From the NCBI RefSeq assembly GCF_004197395.1, contig NZ_SELS01000011.1:1-64000 (forward strand): DNA of 64,000 nt. The letters are read 5' to 3'. Made by a program: the position numbers and the translations under genes. Shown here piece by piece: positions 15,342 through 25,796 of this stretch. This DNA is from Paraburkholderia sp. UYCP14C (GTDB lineage Bacteria; Pseudomonadota; Gammaproteobacteria; Burkholderiales; Burkholderiaceae). How positions within the stretch are numbered: the stretch's first letter is position 1; each line of letters begins with the position of its first letter. The notes beneath the pieces are model-generated. The model was not told the origin of the DNA and searched no databases. It saw only the letters and a list, made by a program, of their open reading frames with translations.

Positions 15342-17663
15342 GTGCGCAATTACTATGTGCTGGCCGCGCTCGCGATGCTGAGCGCCTGCGGCGGCAATGA
15401 CGGTTCGCAAAACGGGTCCGCTACGGCGAACCGGCAGGTCAACGCGATCGATGCGACGGCGGCCGCGGCCGCTTCGTCGGCGTCGGCCACCGCCGCGGCT
15501 GCGGCCGACGCGGCCGCCGTGCAGAACGAGTTCAAGGCCGCCAAGGCCACCCCGGTCGGCATGAAAACGACCACCCCGCCGCTCGTGATCGCGGACCCGA
15601 CGCTGAACCTGGCGCCCTACACGCCGCCCGCGCCGCCCGCCGCGACCGCGACGACGACGCTGTCGTTCGGCGATTTCACCAGCTACCTCGCGCCCGGTTC
15701 GGCGAGCACCTGGCACCCGGGCACCAGTGCGTCGACGATCGCGATCGACGCGCCGCCCGCCAACGGCACCGGCGCCGGCGACAAGGCCGTCGCGCTCGCC
15801 TCGACTTACGCGAGCGCGTCGTACGAAGCGGACGTGACCGTCAGCGCGCCGGTCGGCTCGGGCCCCGCGAACGCCGGCTTCGTGGTGCGCACGACGAACC
15901 CGACCGCGGGTGGCCCGGACAGCCTGACCGGCTATTTCATCGGCCTCGACACCGGCTCGCATGCGCTCGTGGTGGGCCGCGAGAACAACAACTGGACCAA
16001 TTTCATCCAGTACCCGATCAGTTCGATCGTCGGCGGCAGCACGCATCATCTGAAGGTGACGACGAGCGGCAACGCGATCCTCGTCGATCTCGACGGCCAA
16101 CGCGTGGTGAGCGCCAACGACGCGACCAACGCGCTGCCCGCGGCGTTCCATTCGGGCAGCTTCGGCGTGCGGCGCTTCGGGGTCGGCGTGTCGTTCAGCA
16201 ACATCACGATCCATACGTATCCGACAGTGACCTCGCCCGTCTACGATTTCTCGAAGGTGGTCGGCGCCGTCTATACGCCGTCCAACGCGGTCAACGCGAT
16301 CGACTTCTGGGAGAACTACGATCCCGAGATCGTCAACCGCGAGCTCACCTATGCGCAGACCTACGGCATGAACACGGTCGCCGTGTACCTGCACTATCTG
16401 GTATGGGCCAACGATCGCGAGGCCTTCCTGAGCAAGTTCGAAAACCTGCTGACGATCGCCGCGCGGCACGGCATCAAGGTCTCGCCGATCTTCTACGACG
16501 ACTGCTGGAACCCCACCCCTCAATACGGCCCGCAGCCCGCGCCGGTCTGGGGCGTGCATAACAGCCAGTGGGTGCAGTCGCCGGGCACGCCGGTCGAGCA
16601 GGCGTACTTCCAGGCAAGCGCGTCGAATCCGGCGATTACGTACAAGCAGAGCCTCGCAAACTACATCACCGACTTCGTCGCGCCGCATCGCAACGACCCG
16701 CGCATCATCTTCTGGGAGCCGATGAACGAGCCGGGCTGCAGCGGTAACGGGTCATTGCAGAACACCCGCGCGGTGATGATGAACGATGCACGCATCGCGA
16801 TACTGAACGCAGGCGCGACGCAGCCGATCAACTCGCCGCAGGTGCAGGAAGACGAAGGCACGTACTTTTCGGACTTCTATGGGTTCCATCCGTACAACAA
16901 TCCGTACACGGGTCCGGTCAATGGCAGCAGCATCAACGCGCTGAACTCGGAGACGCTGCAACGCGGCTTCGCGGGCACGACGGGTCAGACGATGCCGGGT
17001 ATCGTCGCGAACTACGGCGGCACCACCGGCTTCATCGTGTGGGAACTGATGATCGGGCGCACCAACACGCGCTTCCACTGGGGCCAGACGCCGAACGCGC
17101 CCGCGACGGTCGAACCGGCGACACCGTTCCAGGGGACGTTCTATCCGGACGGCCATCCGTGGCAGACGTCGGAAACCCAGGCGCTGACGGGCGGCTTCGA
17201 CGTCAAGCTGCCGGTGCTGCAGGTCGCGTACTACAACGATCCGACCTTCAGCGCGGCGCCGGTGAAGACCTCGATCACGCCCTTGATCGACTTCGATCTG
17301 AACACCGAGCGCGGCACCGACTCGCCTGATGCGTCGGCCGGCGTCAACGCGACCAACTACGGCGTGCGCTGGACCGGCGCGCTGAAGGCGACGCAGGACG
17401 GCGAATACACGTTCACGATCAACAGCGACAACGTCGCGCGTCTGTGGATCAACGGCGTGCAGGTGATCGACAAGACGAGCGCGACGCCAGGCAGCGCTTC
17501 GGCCAAGGTCCATTTCGCCGCGAACCAGAGCGCGTCGATCAAGGTCGAGTACGTTCACGGCACCGGGACCGCGAGCATGCATCTGTTGTGGTCGAATCCG
17601 GCCGCGAAGAGCCCCGGCGTGTTGAAGATCGTGCCGTCGGAATCTCTGGTGACGTCGAGCTGA
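15342..17663 (+). CDS. Lipoprotein with LamG-like, glycosidase TIM-barrel and PA14 domains
   Basis: A 773-residue secreted lipoprotein. The lipobox LSAC puts the lipidated Cys at 16. An Ala-rich linker (about 30-70) and Pro/Thr linker lead to a beta-sandwich (about 105-295) like concanavalin/LamG folds in polysaccharide enzymes. A TIM barrel of glycoside-hydrolase clan A type (about 300-625) has the likely acid/base Glu463 in FWEPMNEPG and candidate nucleophile Glu568 in FIVWELMIG. A PA14-like carbohydrate-binding module (about 630-765: TGALKATQDGEYTF, DNVARLWINGVQVID) closes it. The start is GTG at 15342 with AGGAG seven bases upstream. It likely acts on an extracellular glycan at the cell surface; the linkage is unknown. 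A strong terminator follows. Confidence 0.75.
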   Translation: MRNYYVLAALAMLSACGGNDGSQNGSATANRQVNAIDATAAAAASSASATAAAAADAAAVQNEFKAAKATPVGMKTTTPPLVIADPTLNLAPYTPPAPPAATATTTLSFGDFTSYLAPGSASTWHPGTSASTIAIDAPPANGTGAGDKAVALASTYASASYEADVTVSAPVGSGPANAGFVVRTTNPTAGGPDSLTGYFIGLDTGSHALVVGRENNNWTNFIQYPISSIVGGSTHHLKVTTSGNAILVDLDGQRVVSANDATNALPAAFHSGSFGVRRFGVGVSFSNITIHTYPTVTSPVYDFSKVVGAVYTPSNAVNAIDFWENYDPEIVNRELTYAQTYGMNTVAVYLHYLVWANDREAFLSKFENLLTIAARHGIKVSPIFYDDCWNPTPQYGPQPAPVWGVHNSQWVQSPGTPVEQAYFQASASNPAITYKQSLANYITDFVAPHRNDPRIIFWEPMNEPGCSGNGSLQNTRAVMMNDARIAILNAGATQPINSPQVQEDEGTYFSDFYGFHPYNNPYTGPVNGSSINALNSETLQRGFAGTTGQTMPGIVANYGGTTGFIVWELMIGRTNTRFHWGQTPNAPATVEPATPFQGTFYPDGHPWQTSETQALTGGFDVKLPVLQVAYYNDPTFSAAPVKTSITPLIDFDLNTERGTDSPDASAGVNATNYGVRWTGALKATQDGEYTFTINSDNVARLWINGVQVIDKTSATPGSASAKVHFAANQSASIKVEYVHGTGTASMHLLWSNPAAKSPGVLKIVPSESLVTSS

Positions 17664-17730
17664 TCGAGGTGCTTGTGGCGGGCGGCGCGGCGGGATTGCA
17701 ACCGCGCCGCCGCGCCGGCCAAACGAAAAA

Positions 17731-17766
17731 AACGCGGCGCAGCGGAAAAATCCGTTGCGCCGCGTT
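17731..17766. terminator. Bidirectional rho-independent terminator
   Basis: A 16-base stem (17731-17746 with 17751-17766, one G:U-type mismatch) closes on an AAAA loop. CGTTTT follows on the plus strand, and the AAACGAAAAA before it supplies a U-run for leftward transcripts. It separates the convergent lipoprotein and carbonic anhydrase genes. Confidence 0.88.
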
Positions 17767-17838
17767 CGTTTTATGCCAGGTTTTTTAGCAAACCAGGGTG
17801 TTAATCGCTCAAACTAGAAACCCCGTTTTAATCCCGCA

Positions 17839-18474
17839 TCAAACCGCATATATCTCCGGATTATCCGCAAGCGACAAGAAATTACCGGTCTTGCCATCGA
17901 GCGCGAGCATTTCGCCGCTTTCGATATTGAAGATCCAGCCATGCAGTCGCAGCGTCTTGTTCACGAGCCCGACTGCCACCGACGGATGGGTACGGATATT
18001 GCCCAGCTGCGCGATCACGTTGTCCTTGACCAGCGCCTCGAGACGCTCCGCATCCGAGTGGTAGTGGCGCGACGCGTTGATCGCTTTTGCCGCATCGGCG
18101 TGACGCAGCCAGCTCGCGACCGCCGGCATGTGCTCCAGATTCGTGCAGGTCGAGATCGCCGTCATCGCGCCGCAGTTCGAATGGCCGCAGATCACGATGT
18201 CGCTGACGCCGAGCACCGCGATCGCATATTCGACGGTCGCCGACACGCCGCCCGGCTCGGGGCCGTACGACGGCACGATGTTGCCCGCATTGCGGATCAC
18301 GAACAGCGAGCCCGGCTCGGTCTGCGTCAGCAGTTCCGGCACCACGCGGCTGTCCGAACAGGTCACGAAGAGTGTGCTGGGATTCTGCGCGGTCGATAAA
18401 CGCTTGAAGAGCGCGCTTTGCTGCGGAAAGACCTCGCGTTGAAAGCGGATCAGACCTTCGATGATTTCCTGCAC
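17839..18474 (-). CDS. Beta-class carbonic anhydrase
   Basis: A 211-residue cytoplasmic zinc enzyme that interconverts CO2 and bicarbonate. The zinc ligands are Cys39 in FVTCSDSR, His98 and Cys101 in [10 protein letters not shown]. The Asp41/Arg43 dyad of CSDSR, which activates the zinc water, is present. RNAGNIVP and [17 protein letters not shown] match the family core. Length is normal. It may support carboxylation under air levels of CO2. It is a single gene ending at the bidirectional terminator. The start at 18474 is the first in frame; the sequence before it is AT-rich and promoter-like. Confidence 0.95.
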   Translation of the reverse strand: MQEIIEGLIRFQREVFPQQSALFKRLSTAQNPSTLFVTCSDSRVVPELLTQTEPGSLFVIRNAGNIVPSYGPEPGGVSATVEYAIAVLGVSDIVICGHSNCGAMTAISTCTNLEHMPAVASWLRHADAAKAINASRHYHSDAERLEALVKDNVIAQLGNIRTHPSVAVGLVNKTLRLHGWIFNIESGEMLALDGKTGNFLSLADNPEIYAV

Positions 18475-18803
18475 GATATTCTCCAGAGAATCGAAGAGAC
18501 GGATTTAAAGTTTGCCGGGACTATACCGCAGCCTTTCAATCGTCGCGCGAATCACCGTGCTAATCGTCGGACGCTCCTGCGACGAATTGCCAGCGGAATA
18601 ATGGTGTGCATGCGCCATGGATCCGCGCCATAAAAAAAGACCCGGCTGCCGGCAGCCGGGTCCAACTCTCTCGCTCACACGCGTTAAACGGTGCGTGCGT
18701 CGATACTGTAGCCGCGCCGGCGTCGCGGATACAGGCGCCGTGGCGGAAGAGTCCTTTCCGCCGCGGCCCGAATTGCTTGACCCGCTGCAATCAAGCGGAT
18801 CGC
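18475..18803. other. Intergenic, terminator only
   Basis: 329 bases between two leftward genes. It contains the perfect hairpin at 18639-18662 and the carbonic anhydrase promoter. A leftward frame at 18560-18790 crosses the terminator and is not considered a gene. Confidence 0.6.
18639..18662 (-). terminator. Rho-independent terminator of the DUF1488 gene
   Basis: The perfect 24-base palindrome GACCCGGCTGCC/GGCAGCCGGGTC is preceded on the plus strand by seven A residues, giving a U-run for leftward transcripts. It lies 141 bases after the DUF1488 stop codon. Confidence 0.85.
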
Positions 18804-19079
18804 TTAATCGAAGTCGTTCGTCTCGAGTTCCACGGACCGTCCCCCGTTGCGTTCGAGCACCCGCCGCGTGGCATTTTCAATGCGCGCGCGATTCGCCTCG
18901 AACGCTCCCACCAGATCGTGAGCCGACGGGGCACCGTTGCCGAGGCTGCCGTGGCCGAAATGGTCATTGAGCGCGTCGAGCGACACGCTGCACCATACGT
19001 CCTTCCCGTCCACATTGGCCTCGTAGGCGACCCGCGCAGCGGCCACCACTTCCCGCCGTCCGGTGAATTCGATCCTCAT
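18804..19079 (-). CDS. DUF1488 family small protein
   Basis: A 91-residue protein matching the DUF1488 pattern: an early RIEFTGRREVV strand, then a central VWCSVSLDALNDHF segment and a C-terminal helix with FEANRARIENATRR. The family is common in Proteobacteria and its function is unknown. The start at 19079 has GGAGG nine bases upstream. The gene is divergent from the DHA2 exporter, 205 bases away, and ends before a perfect terminator, so it is a single-gene unit. Confidence 0.8.
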   Translation of the reverse strand: MRIEFTGRREVVAAARVAYEANVDGKDVWCSVSLDALNDHFGHGSLGNGAPSAHDLVGAFEANRARIENATRRVLERNGGRSVELETNDFD

Positions 19080-19284
19080 GATTGTCCTCCGTGTGTCAAA
19101 GGGAAATCCGAATACGCAACGGTCGTGCCCAGACCGGGCGCCTTGCCGGCTGCCCGGGCGCGAGCACGCATTCTCCACAAGGTGCATACTCCTGAGCGGC
19201 CGCCACGCGTGGCCGCGCCGATGCGTCGCAGCAAGGCCTCCTCCGGGCCGTCGACGCACTCAACATATCGATACTACGCCCTTC

Positions 19285-20778
19285 ATGTCCCGCAGCCTTC
19301 AATCTTCACGCCCCCTCGTGATCGCCGCCGTGATGGCCTCGATGGCGATGGTCGCAATCGAGGCAACCATCGTGTCGACCGCGATGCCGCAGATCGTCTC
19401 GCAACTCGGCGACCTGCATTTATATAGCTGGGTGTTCTCGTCGTTCCTGCTCACGCAGACCGCGATGACCGTGGTGTTCGGCAAGCTCGCCGACCTCTAT
19501 GGACGCAAGCCCGTGATCCTCGCCGGCATCGCGATCTTCCTGATCGGCTCGGTGCTGGCCGGCTTCGCGTGGTCGATGCCGGCGATGATCGTGTTCCGCC
19601 TGATCCAGGGGATCGGCGCGGGGGCGATCCAACCGGTCACGCTGACCGTCGTCGCCGATCTGTACCCGGCGCGCGAACGCGGCAAGGTGCAGGGCTATCT
19701 GGCGAGCGTGTGGGCGATTTCGGCGGTCGTGGGTCCGATGCTCGGCGGCTTCATCATTCACAACCTGTCGTGGGCGTGGATCTTCTGGATGAACGTGCCG
19801 ATCGGGCTCGCGTCGGCGGCGCTCTTCATCGCGTTCCTGCGCGAACCGGAACGGCACGCGCGGCCGTCCATCGATTTCGCCGGCGCCGCGCTGTTCATGG
19901 CCGCGATCGCCGCGCTGATGATGGCGCTGACCTACGCCGGCGACGACGCCATTTCGCAAGCGTCGTTCGCGGCCGGCGTGTTCGTGCTGTGCGTGCTGCT
20001 GTTCGTGCTGCAGGAGCGCCGCGCAGCCGAACCGATGATCTCGTTCGCGCTATGGAGCCGCCGCCCGATCGCCGCGTGCAACAGCGCAACGGTGCTGGCC
20101 GGCATGATCCTGATGGGCGCGACCACGTTCCTGCCGATGTACGTGCAGGGCGTGCTGCATCGTTCGCCGGTGGTGGCCGGACTCGCGCTGACGATGATGA
20201 TGGTCGGCTGGCCGACCGGCGCGACCTTTGCCGCGAAGTCGTTTCACCGGCTCGGCTTGCGGCGCATTTTGATCTGCGGCAGCGCGTTCGTGCCGCTCGG
20301 CGCGGTGCTGCTGCTGCTCCTGTCGCCGGGCGCGTCGCCGCTCGTCGCCGGGTTCGCGTCGCTGGTCATGGGCTTCGGCATGGGGACGTCGAGCGTCAGT
20401 TCGCTGGTGCTGATCCAGGAGATCGTCAGGATGGACGAACGCGGCAGCGCGACCGCGTCGAACCTGTTCTCGCGCAATCTCGGCAGCACGCTCGGCGCGA
20501 CGCTGTTCGGCGCGGTGCTGAACTTCGGGCTCAGTCATTCACAAGGCACCGTGACGGTCACGTCGGATCAGTTGAAGGCGTTGCTGCAGAACCGCGCCGC
20601 CGATCTCGGCGACAGCGAACTGGTCCGGCTGGTGCTGCACCAGTCGCTGCATCTGACCTTCGTGTCGATGTTCGTGATCGCGCTGTTCGTGGTCGTGCTG
20701 CTTTCGCTAGTGCCGACGATCCGGTTCGGCGAGGACAAGCCGGTGCCAGTCAAGGCCTTGTCGCCGCTCGAGGAGTGA
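19285..20778 (+). CDS. DHA2-family MFS drug exporter (14 helices)
   Basis: A 497-residue inner-membrane antiporter of the EmrB/QacA type. Fourteen hydrophobic helices are readable. The motif A variant GKLADLYGRKPV follows helix 2 and the antiporter motif C GPMLGGFI is in helix 5, marking it as a proton-driven exporter. Asp/Glu in helix 1 (VAIEATIVSTAMPQI) is the usual substrate/proton residue in this family. The start at 19285 is chosen because the family N-terminus starts there. Substrate cannot be inferred. No membrane-fusion partner is adjacent, and it is convergent with the secreted hydrolase gene. Confidence 0.88.
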   Translation: MSRSLQSSRPLVIAAVMASMAMVAIEATIVSTAMPQIVSQLGDLHLYSWVFSSFLLTQTAMTVVFGKLADLYGRKPVILAGIAIFLIGSVLAGFAWSMPAMIVFRLIQGIGAGAIQPVTLTVVADLYPARERGKVQGYLASVWAISAVVGPMLGGFIIHNLSWAWIFWMNVPIGLASAALFIAFLREPERHARPSIDFAGAALFMAAIAALMMALTYAGDDAISQASFAAGVFVLCVLLFVLQERRAAEPMISFALWSRRPIAACNSATVLAGMILMGATTFLPMYVQGVLHRSPVVAGLALTMMMVGWPTGATFAAKSFHRLGLRRILICGSAFVPLGAVLLLLLSPGASPLVAGFASLVMGFGMGTSSVSSLVLIQEIVRMDERGSATASNLFSRNLGSTLGATLFGAVLNFGLSHSQGTVTVTSDQLKALLQNRAADLGDSELVRLVLHQSLHLTFVSMFVIALFVVVLLSLVPTIRFGEDKPVPVKALSPLEE

Positions 20779-20815
20779 GTCGCGCGGCGTAGCGAACCAC
20801 GGGCGTTCGCGCGCG

Positions 20816-21991
20816 CTACGAGCCGGCGCCCGGCAGCGTCGCCGCGAAGAAATCGCGTACCTGTGCCGCGGTTTGCGCATGAATCGCCGCGCGGTCGACA
20901 CCCGGTCCGTCCTTGCAGATCGACGCCAGACGCTCCATCACCTCGGGCTCGCACAGATCCATGAAGGTGTAGTGCGAGGCGCCCGGCACCATCGTCACCG
21001 TCGCTTGCGGCATGAAGCCCGCGATCCGATGAATGTTGGTGTTGACCGGCGCGGTCGTATCGGCCTCGCCCGCGAGCAGCGCGACCGGAATCGTCACTTC
21101 CCTGAACGACGAGCTGTTGAACGCCTCGCCGAGCGCCGGGGCGATCGCGAACGCGGCCTTGATGCGCGGATCGCGATACGAGTCGCCCGAACGCGCGCGC
21201 GATGCGTTCGCTTCGGCCGACAGGTTTTCAATCGTCAGCGCCGGCGCGCCCGGCGCGTGCGCGAGACGCGCGGCTTCGGGCGGCGAGCAGATCGCATCGG
21301 CTTCGGGCGACGTGCAGAAGCGCTCGAACGCGGCACGATCGGTACGCGCGCCCGCGACTTCGAGCACCGTGTAGCCGCCGAGCGAAAAGCCCAGCGCGCC
21401 GATCCGGGCGGTGTCGACGCGCGGCCCGAAACGCGGGTCCGCGAGCATGCTGTCGAGCACTTCGCTCAAGTCGGTCGCGCGCTCCCACCAGAGGATGAAC
21501 CCGTCGCGCGTGCGCGGCTCCAGCGCGTTGTTGCCCGGATGATTGACGCCCGCGACGATATAGCCCCGCGCGGCCAGCGATGCCGCGAGCCAGTCGAGAC
21601 TGTCCGCGCTGCCGCCGGTACCGTGCGACAGCACGAGCAACGGGTATTTGGGCTGCGTGGCGGACAACGGCGCATCGTCGGCTGCCGCGTGGCCGACGAA
21701 CATCGGATGGCCCGGCGCGCCGATATCGTGAGGCGACTCGGGTTGCGTTGCGTCGGCCGGATACCAGATGCGCGTGATCAGCGCCTGCGTTTGCGCGCCG
21801 CGCCAATTGCGGGCTACTGCGGGATGAAACACGCGGCTCGTTTCGCCGACATGCCAGTCGGCCGGGGCGGTTTGCGCGATCGCGTGCGCCGGCGACGAAG
21901 CCCATATCGCGCCGGACAGCGCCCCCGACAACGCCACAGTGAGCAACACCGCCAACGCGCTCGACAGCGCGGCACAGCCTCGACGCATCAT
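20816..21991 (-). CDS. Secreted dienelactone-hydrolase-like alpha/beta hydrolase
   Basis: A 391-residue exported hydrolase. A signal peptide covers about residues 1-39 (AHAIAQT cleavage region). The catalytic triad is visible as Ser203 in GFSLGG, Asp311 in GEADTTAP and His340 in GASHYTF; LSHGTGGS provides the oxyanion strand. The fold and the TFMDLC end resemble PAF-acetylhydrolase and dienelactone-hydrolase type enzymes in Burkholderiales. The start at 21991 has GAGG seven bases upstream, and this site lies inside the last codons of the AraC-type gene, whose stop is only two bases upstream, so the two are translationally coupled. Ester substrate unknown. Confidence 0.82.
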   Translation of the reverse strand: MMRRGCAALSSALAVLLTVALSGALSGAIWASSPAHAIAQTAPADWHVGETSRVFHPAVARNWRGAQTQALITRIWYPADATQPESPHDIGAPGHPMFVGHAAADDAPLSATQPKYPLLVLSHGTGGSADSLDWLAASLAARGYIVAGVNHPGNNALEPRTRDGFILWWERATDLSEVLDSMLADPRFGPRVDTARIGALGFSLGGYTVLEVAGARTDRAAFERFCTSPEADAICSPPEAARLAHAPGAPALTIENLSAEANASRARSGDSYRDPRIKAAFAIAPALGEAFNSSSFREVTIPVALLAGEADTTAPVNTNIHRIAGFMPQATVTMVPGASHYTFMDLCEPEVMERLASICKDGPGVDRAAIHAQTAAQVRDFFAATLPGAGS

Positions 21992-21993
21992 GG

Positions 21994-23016
21994 TTAGTCC
22001 TCGCGAATGGGGATCAGCAGATCGGTGACGCAGGGATGCAGCGCGCCGCGATCGGGCGCGCTTCGATACAGTTCGAGCCCCGGCCGTTGATCGCGCCGGT
22101 AGCCGCTGCGCGGCAGCCAGCCGCTGTACAGCGCCCTGAAAGTCGGTGAGATCAGCGCATACGGGCCGACGAGGCGGTGCACCGCATACAGCCCGCCTTC
22201 GAGCCGCAGCGGCTCGATGCCCGGCGGCGGTGGCCCGGCAACACGCGAGCGTTGCGCGGACTCGTCGAGCCGCTCCATCGCAGCGCTGAACGCCGCCTGC
22301 GACCCCGCGACGATGCCCGCGCGATAGCAAAACCCGCCGGCCATCGACGGATCGCGCGCGCAGATGCCGACGCGCTGTTGCAACAGCGGATTCCCGTCGC
22401 TGCGCAGCGTGGTCATCAGCGTGTGGAAGGTCTGGCCGATCGTCGCGACCGGGCCGTCATGGCGAAGGCACAGCACGTCGAGCGGCGCGAACTCGGCGAC
22501 TTCTACGGACGGCAATGCGGGCGTGCTTTCGCTTGCGGCGCTTTCGTTGCGCTTGGCGTCGGCATCATCGTCAATGCCGATGCCATTGCCCGCGCCATGC
22601 TGTGCGTTGCGCGCTTGCGCCGTTCGCCGCGTGCGCGACGAAGCTGCCAACGCCACAGGATTCGCAACCAGATGCCGCTGCCGGGTCCTGAATTCGCTCG
22701 GCGACACACCGGTAAAGTCGCGAAACGCGCGCGCGAACGCTTGCGGACTGTCGTAACCGGCGTCGTGCGCGACCGCGGTCACCTGCGCCGCATCGGTCAG
22801 CCGTTGCGCCGCCTCGGCGAGCCGCAGACGCTTGACGGTGTCGACCACGCTCTCGCCCATCAATGCGCGATAGATCCGGTGGAAGTGATACGGCGACATA
22901 TGCGCGACGGCCGCGAGGCTATCTAGCGTGTGCCGCGCGCCGGGTTCGAGCAGAATGGCCTCGACCACGCGAGCGATCCGTCGACGGTAATCACGTTCGG
23001 TGCTGGGCTTCATCAT
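21994..23016 (-). CDS. AraC-family regulator with GyrI-like effector domain
   Basis: A 340-residue regulator. It carries an N-terminal AraC/XylS double helix-turn-helix (about 10-112) with AAVAHMSPYHFHRIYRALMG and VAHDAGYDSPQAFARAFRD. A disordered Ala/Asp-rich linker leads to a C-terminal GyrI/SOUL-like small-molecule-binding domain (about 170-338). This is the BmrR/Rob-type arrangement in reverse of the usual AraC order. The gene precedes the secreted hydrolase on the same strand with two bases between stop and start, so the regulator and enzyme are one operon. It may respond to a lipophilic or cationic ligand (inference). Confidence 0.85.
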   Translation of the reverse strand: MMKPSTERDYRRRIARVVEAILLEPGARHTLDSLAAVAHMSPYHFHRIYRALMGESVVDTVKRLRLAEAAQRLTDAAQVTAVAHDAGYDSPQAFARAFRDFTGVSPSEFRTRQRHLVANPVALAASSRTRRTAQARNAQHGAGNGIGIDDDADAKRNESAASESTPALPSVEVAEFAPLDVLCLRHDGPVATIGQTFHTLMTTLRSDGNPLLQQRVGICARDPSMAGGFCYRAGIVAGSQAAFSAAMERLDESAQRSRVAGPPPPGIEPLRLEGGLYAVHRLVGPYALISPTFRALYSGWLPRSGYRRDQRPGLELYRSAPDRGALHPCVTDLLIPIRED

Positions 23017-23214
23017 GGCGCCACGATAGCGGTCTGCGCGCCCTGTGGCGGTGCAGAACTTGCGGATTTTCGGGCTTTCGCGCGTTCGTGTTTTGCCAGC
23101 AGACGAGGCGGCCGGCTCGCGCGCTGCGTCAAATTATGATCTACAAGGCACGCCGTTTCCTGACAGCTGAAAGGCTTTCACGGCGCCGCCGAAATCCGCC
23201 CTTGCCCGGTACCG

Positions 23215-23943
23215 TCAGTTGCCCTTTCCATACAGCGTCGAATCGGCGAATCCTTCGGCCGCCAGCACCTGCCCGACCAGAATCAGCGCGGTGCGCTCGA
23301 TCGCGCTGCCCTGCACTTTCGCGACGATATCGTCGAGCGTGCCGGTGATTTTCTCCTCGTCGGGCCAGCTCGCGCGATAGATCACCGCGATCGGACACGC
23401 GCCGCCGTAATGCGGCCGCAATTCATCGACGATGCGCGCGAGATGCCGCACGCCGAGGTGAATCGCGAGCGTCGCGCGATGCCGCGCCAGATCGCCCAAC
23501 TGCTCGCCGTCGGGCATCGACGTTTTGCTTGCGTAGCGCGTGAGGATCAGCGTCTGCGACACGCCGGGCAGCGTCAGCTCGCAGCCGAGCGCCGCCGCGC
23601 ATGCGGCCGTCGCGGTCACGCCGGGCACGATCTCATACGGAATGCACAGCTCGCGCAAGCGGCGAATCTGCTCGCCGATCGCACCGTACAGCGACGGATC
23701 CCCCGAATGCACGCGCGCCACATGTTGGCCCTTCGCGTGCGCCGCTTCGAGCAGCGCGACGATCTGATCGAGATCGAGCTCCGCGGTGTTGATCACCTGT
23801 TCGGCGCTGTGACCGTCGAGCACCGCCGCCGGCACCAGCGACCCCGCGTACAGGATCACCGGACAACTGCGCACGAGCCGCTGCCCTTTCACCGTGATCA
23901 GCTCCGGGTCGCCGGGACCCGCGCCGATAAAAAACACCGTCAT
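23215..23943 (-). CDS. cobM: Precorrin-4 C11-methyltransferase
   Basis: A 242-residue SAM-dependent methylase of the corrin-ring group. It has GAGPGDPELIT at the start, YAGSLV, VHSGDPSLYGA and the EIVPGVTATAACAAALGCEL loop, all as in CobM/CbiF. It methylates carbon 11 in the contracted ring. It is the last of four genes running leftward (cobL, cbiD, cobK, cobM) with a 39-base gap before it. The start is ATG at 23943. Confidence 0.93.
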   Translation of the reverse strand: MTVFFIGAGPGDPELITVKGQRLVRSCPVILYAGSLVPAAVLDGHSAEQVINTAELDLDQIVALLEAAHAKGQHVARVHSGDPSLYGAIGEQIRRLRELCIPYEIVPGVTATAACAAALGCELTLPGVSQTLILTRYASKTSMPDGEQLGDLARHRATLAIHLGVRHLARIVDELRPHYGGACPIAVIYRASWPDEEKITGTLDDIVAKVQGSAIERTALILVGQVLAAEGFADSTLYGKGN

Positions 23944-23982
23944 TCAGTACTCCAGTATTGATTCAATGCCCCGTTGCCCGAC

Positions 23983-24695
23983 TCATGCAGGCAGTGCGTC
24001 GAGCACCTCGGCAACGCTGGCGAACTCGCGATCGACCTCGGGCAACAGCGGCCGTCGCAGCATGATCACCGGCAAGCCGCGTTCGCGCGCGACCTCGAGT
24101 TTCGCCTCGGTCGCGCCGCCGCCGCTGTTCTTGCTGACGACGACGTCGAACGCCTGCAGCGCGAACAGCGCGCGTTCGCCGTCGAGCGTGAATGGTCCAC
24201 GCGCCGCAAGGATGCGCGAGCGCGCGGTGTCCTGATGCGAATCCAGCACGCGCACGGTCCAGAACTGATGCGGCGGAATCTCGTCGAGATGCGCGAGCGG
24301 TTCGCGTCCGAGCGTGAACAGCGGCCGCCTGAACGGCGCGAGCGCGTCGACCAGTTCGTGCCAGTCGCCGACCATGCGCCAGTCGTCGCCGGCTTGCGGC
24401 TGCCACGCTGGACGCCGCAGCGCCCAGCACGGCACCTTCGCCACCCGACACGCGTCCACCGCATTCGCGCTGATCCGCGCCGCGTACGGATGCGTCGCGT
24501 CGATCACGAGGCCGATCGCTTCGCTCGCGAGGTAACGCGCCAGACCCTCGCTGCCGCCGAAACCGCCGACGCGCACCGCGCACTGCAAGTCGTCGGGCAC
24601 CTTGCCCAGTCCCGCGAGACTGTACACATGCACGGGACCGAGTTGGCGCGCGATCTTCAGCGCGTCGCCGGTGCCGCCGAGCAGCAGGATGCGCG

Positions 24696-24699
<4 letters not shown>
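23983..24699 (-). CDS. cobK: Precorrin-6A reductase
   Basis: A 238-residue NADPH-dependent reductase of the CobK/CbiJ family. [18 protein letters not shown] forms the nucleotide-binding start, and [16 protein letters not shown] is the family signature in the substrate cleft. It reduces precorrin-6A in the corrin pathway. It overlaps the cbiD stop by four bases (ATGA), showing coupled translation in the cobL-cbiD-cobK chain. Confidence 0.92.

Positions 24700-25795
<1,096 letters not shown>

Positions 25796-25796
<1 letters not shown>

Noticed and set aside
15303-16688. 461-codon leftward frame
   Set aside because: Antisense of the lipoprotein gene, Arg-rich and without a ribosome site.
18560-18790. 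76-codon leftward ORF
   Set aside because: It contains the perfect terminator palindrome at 18639-18662.
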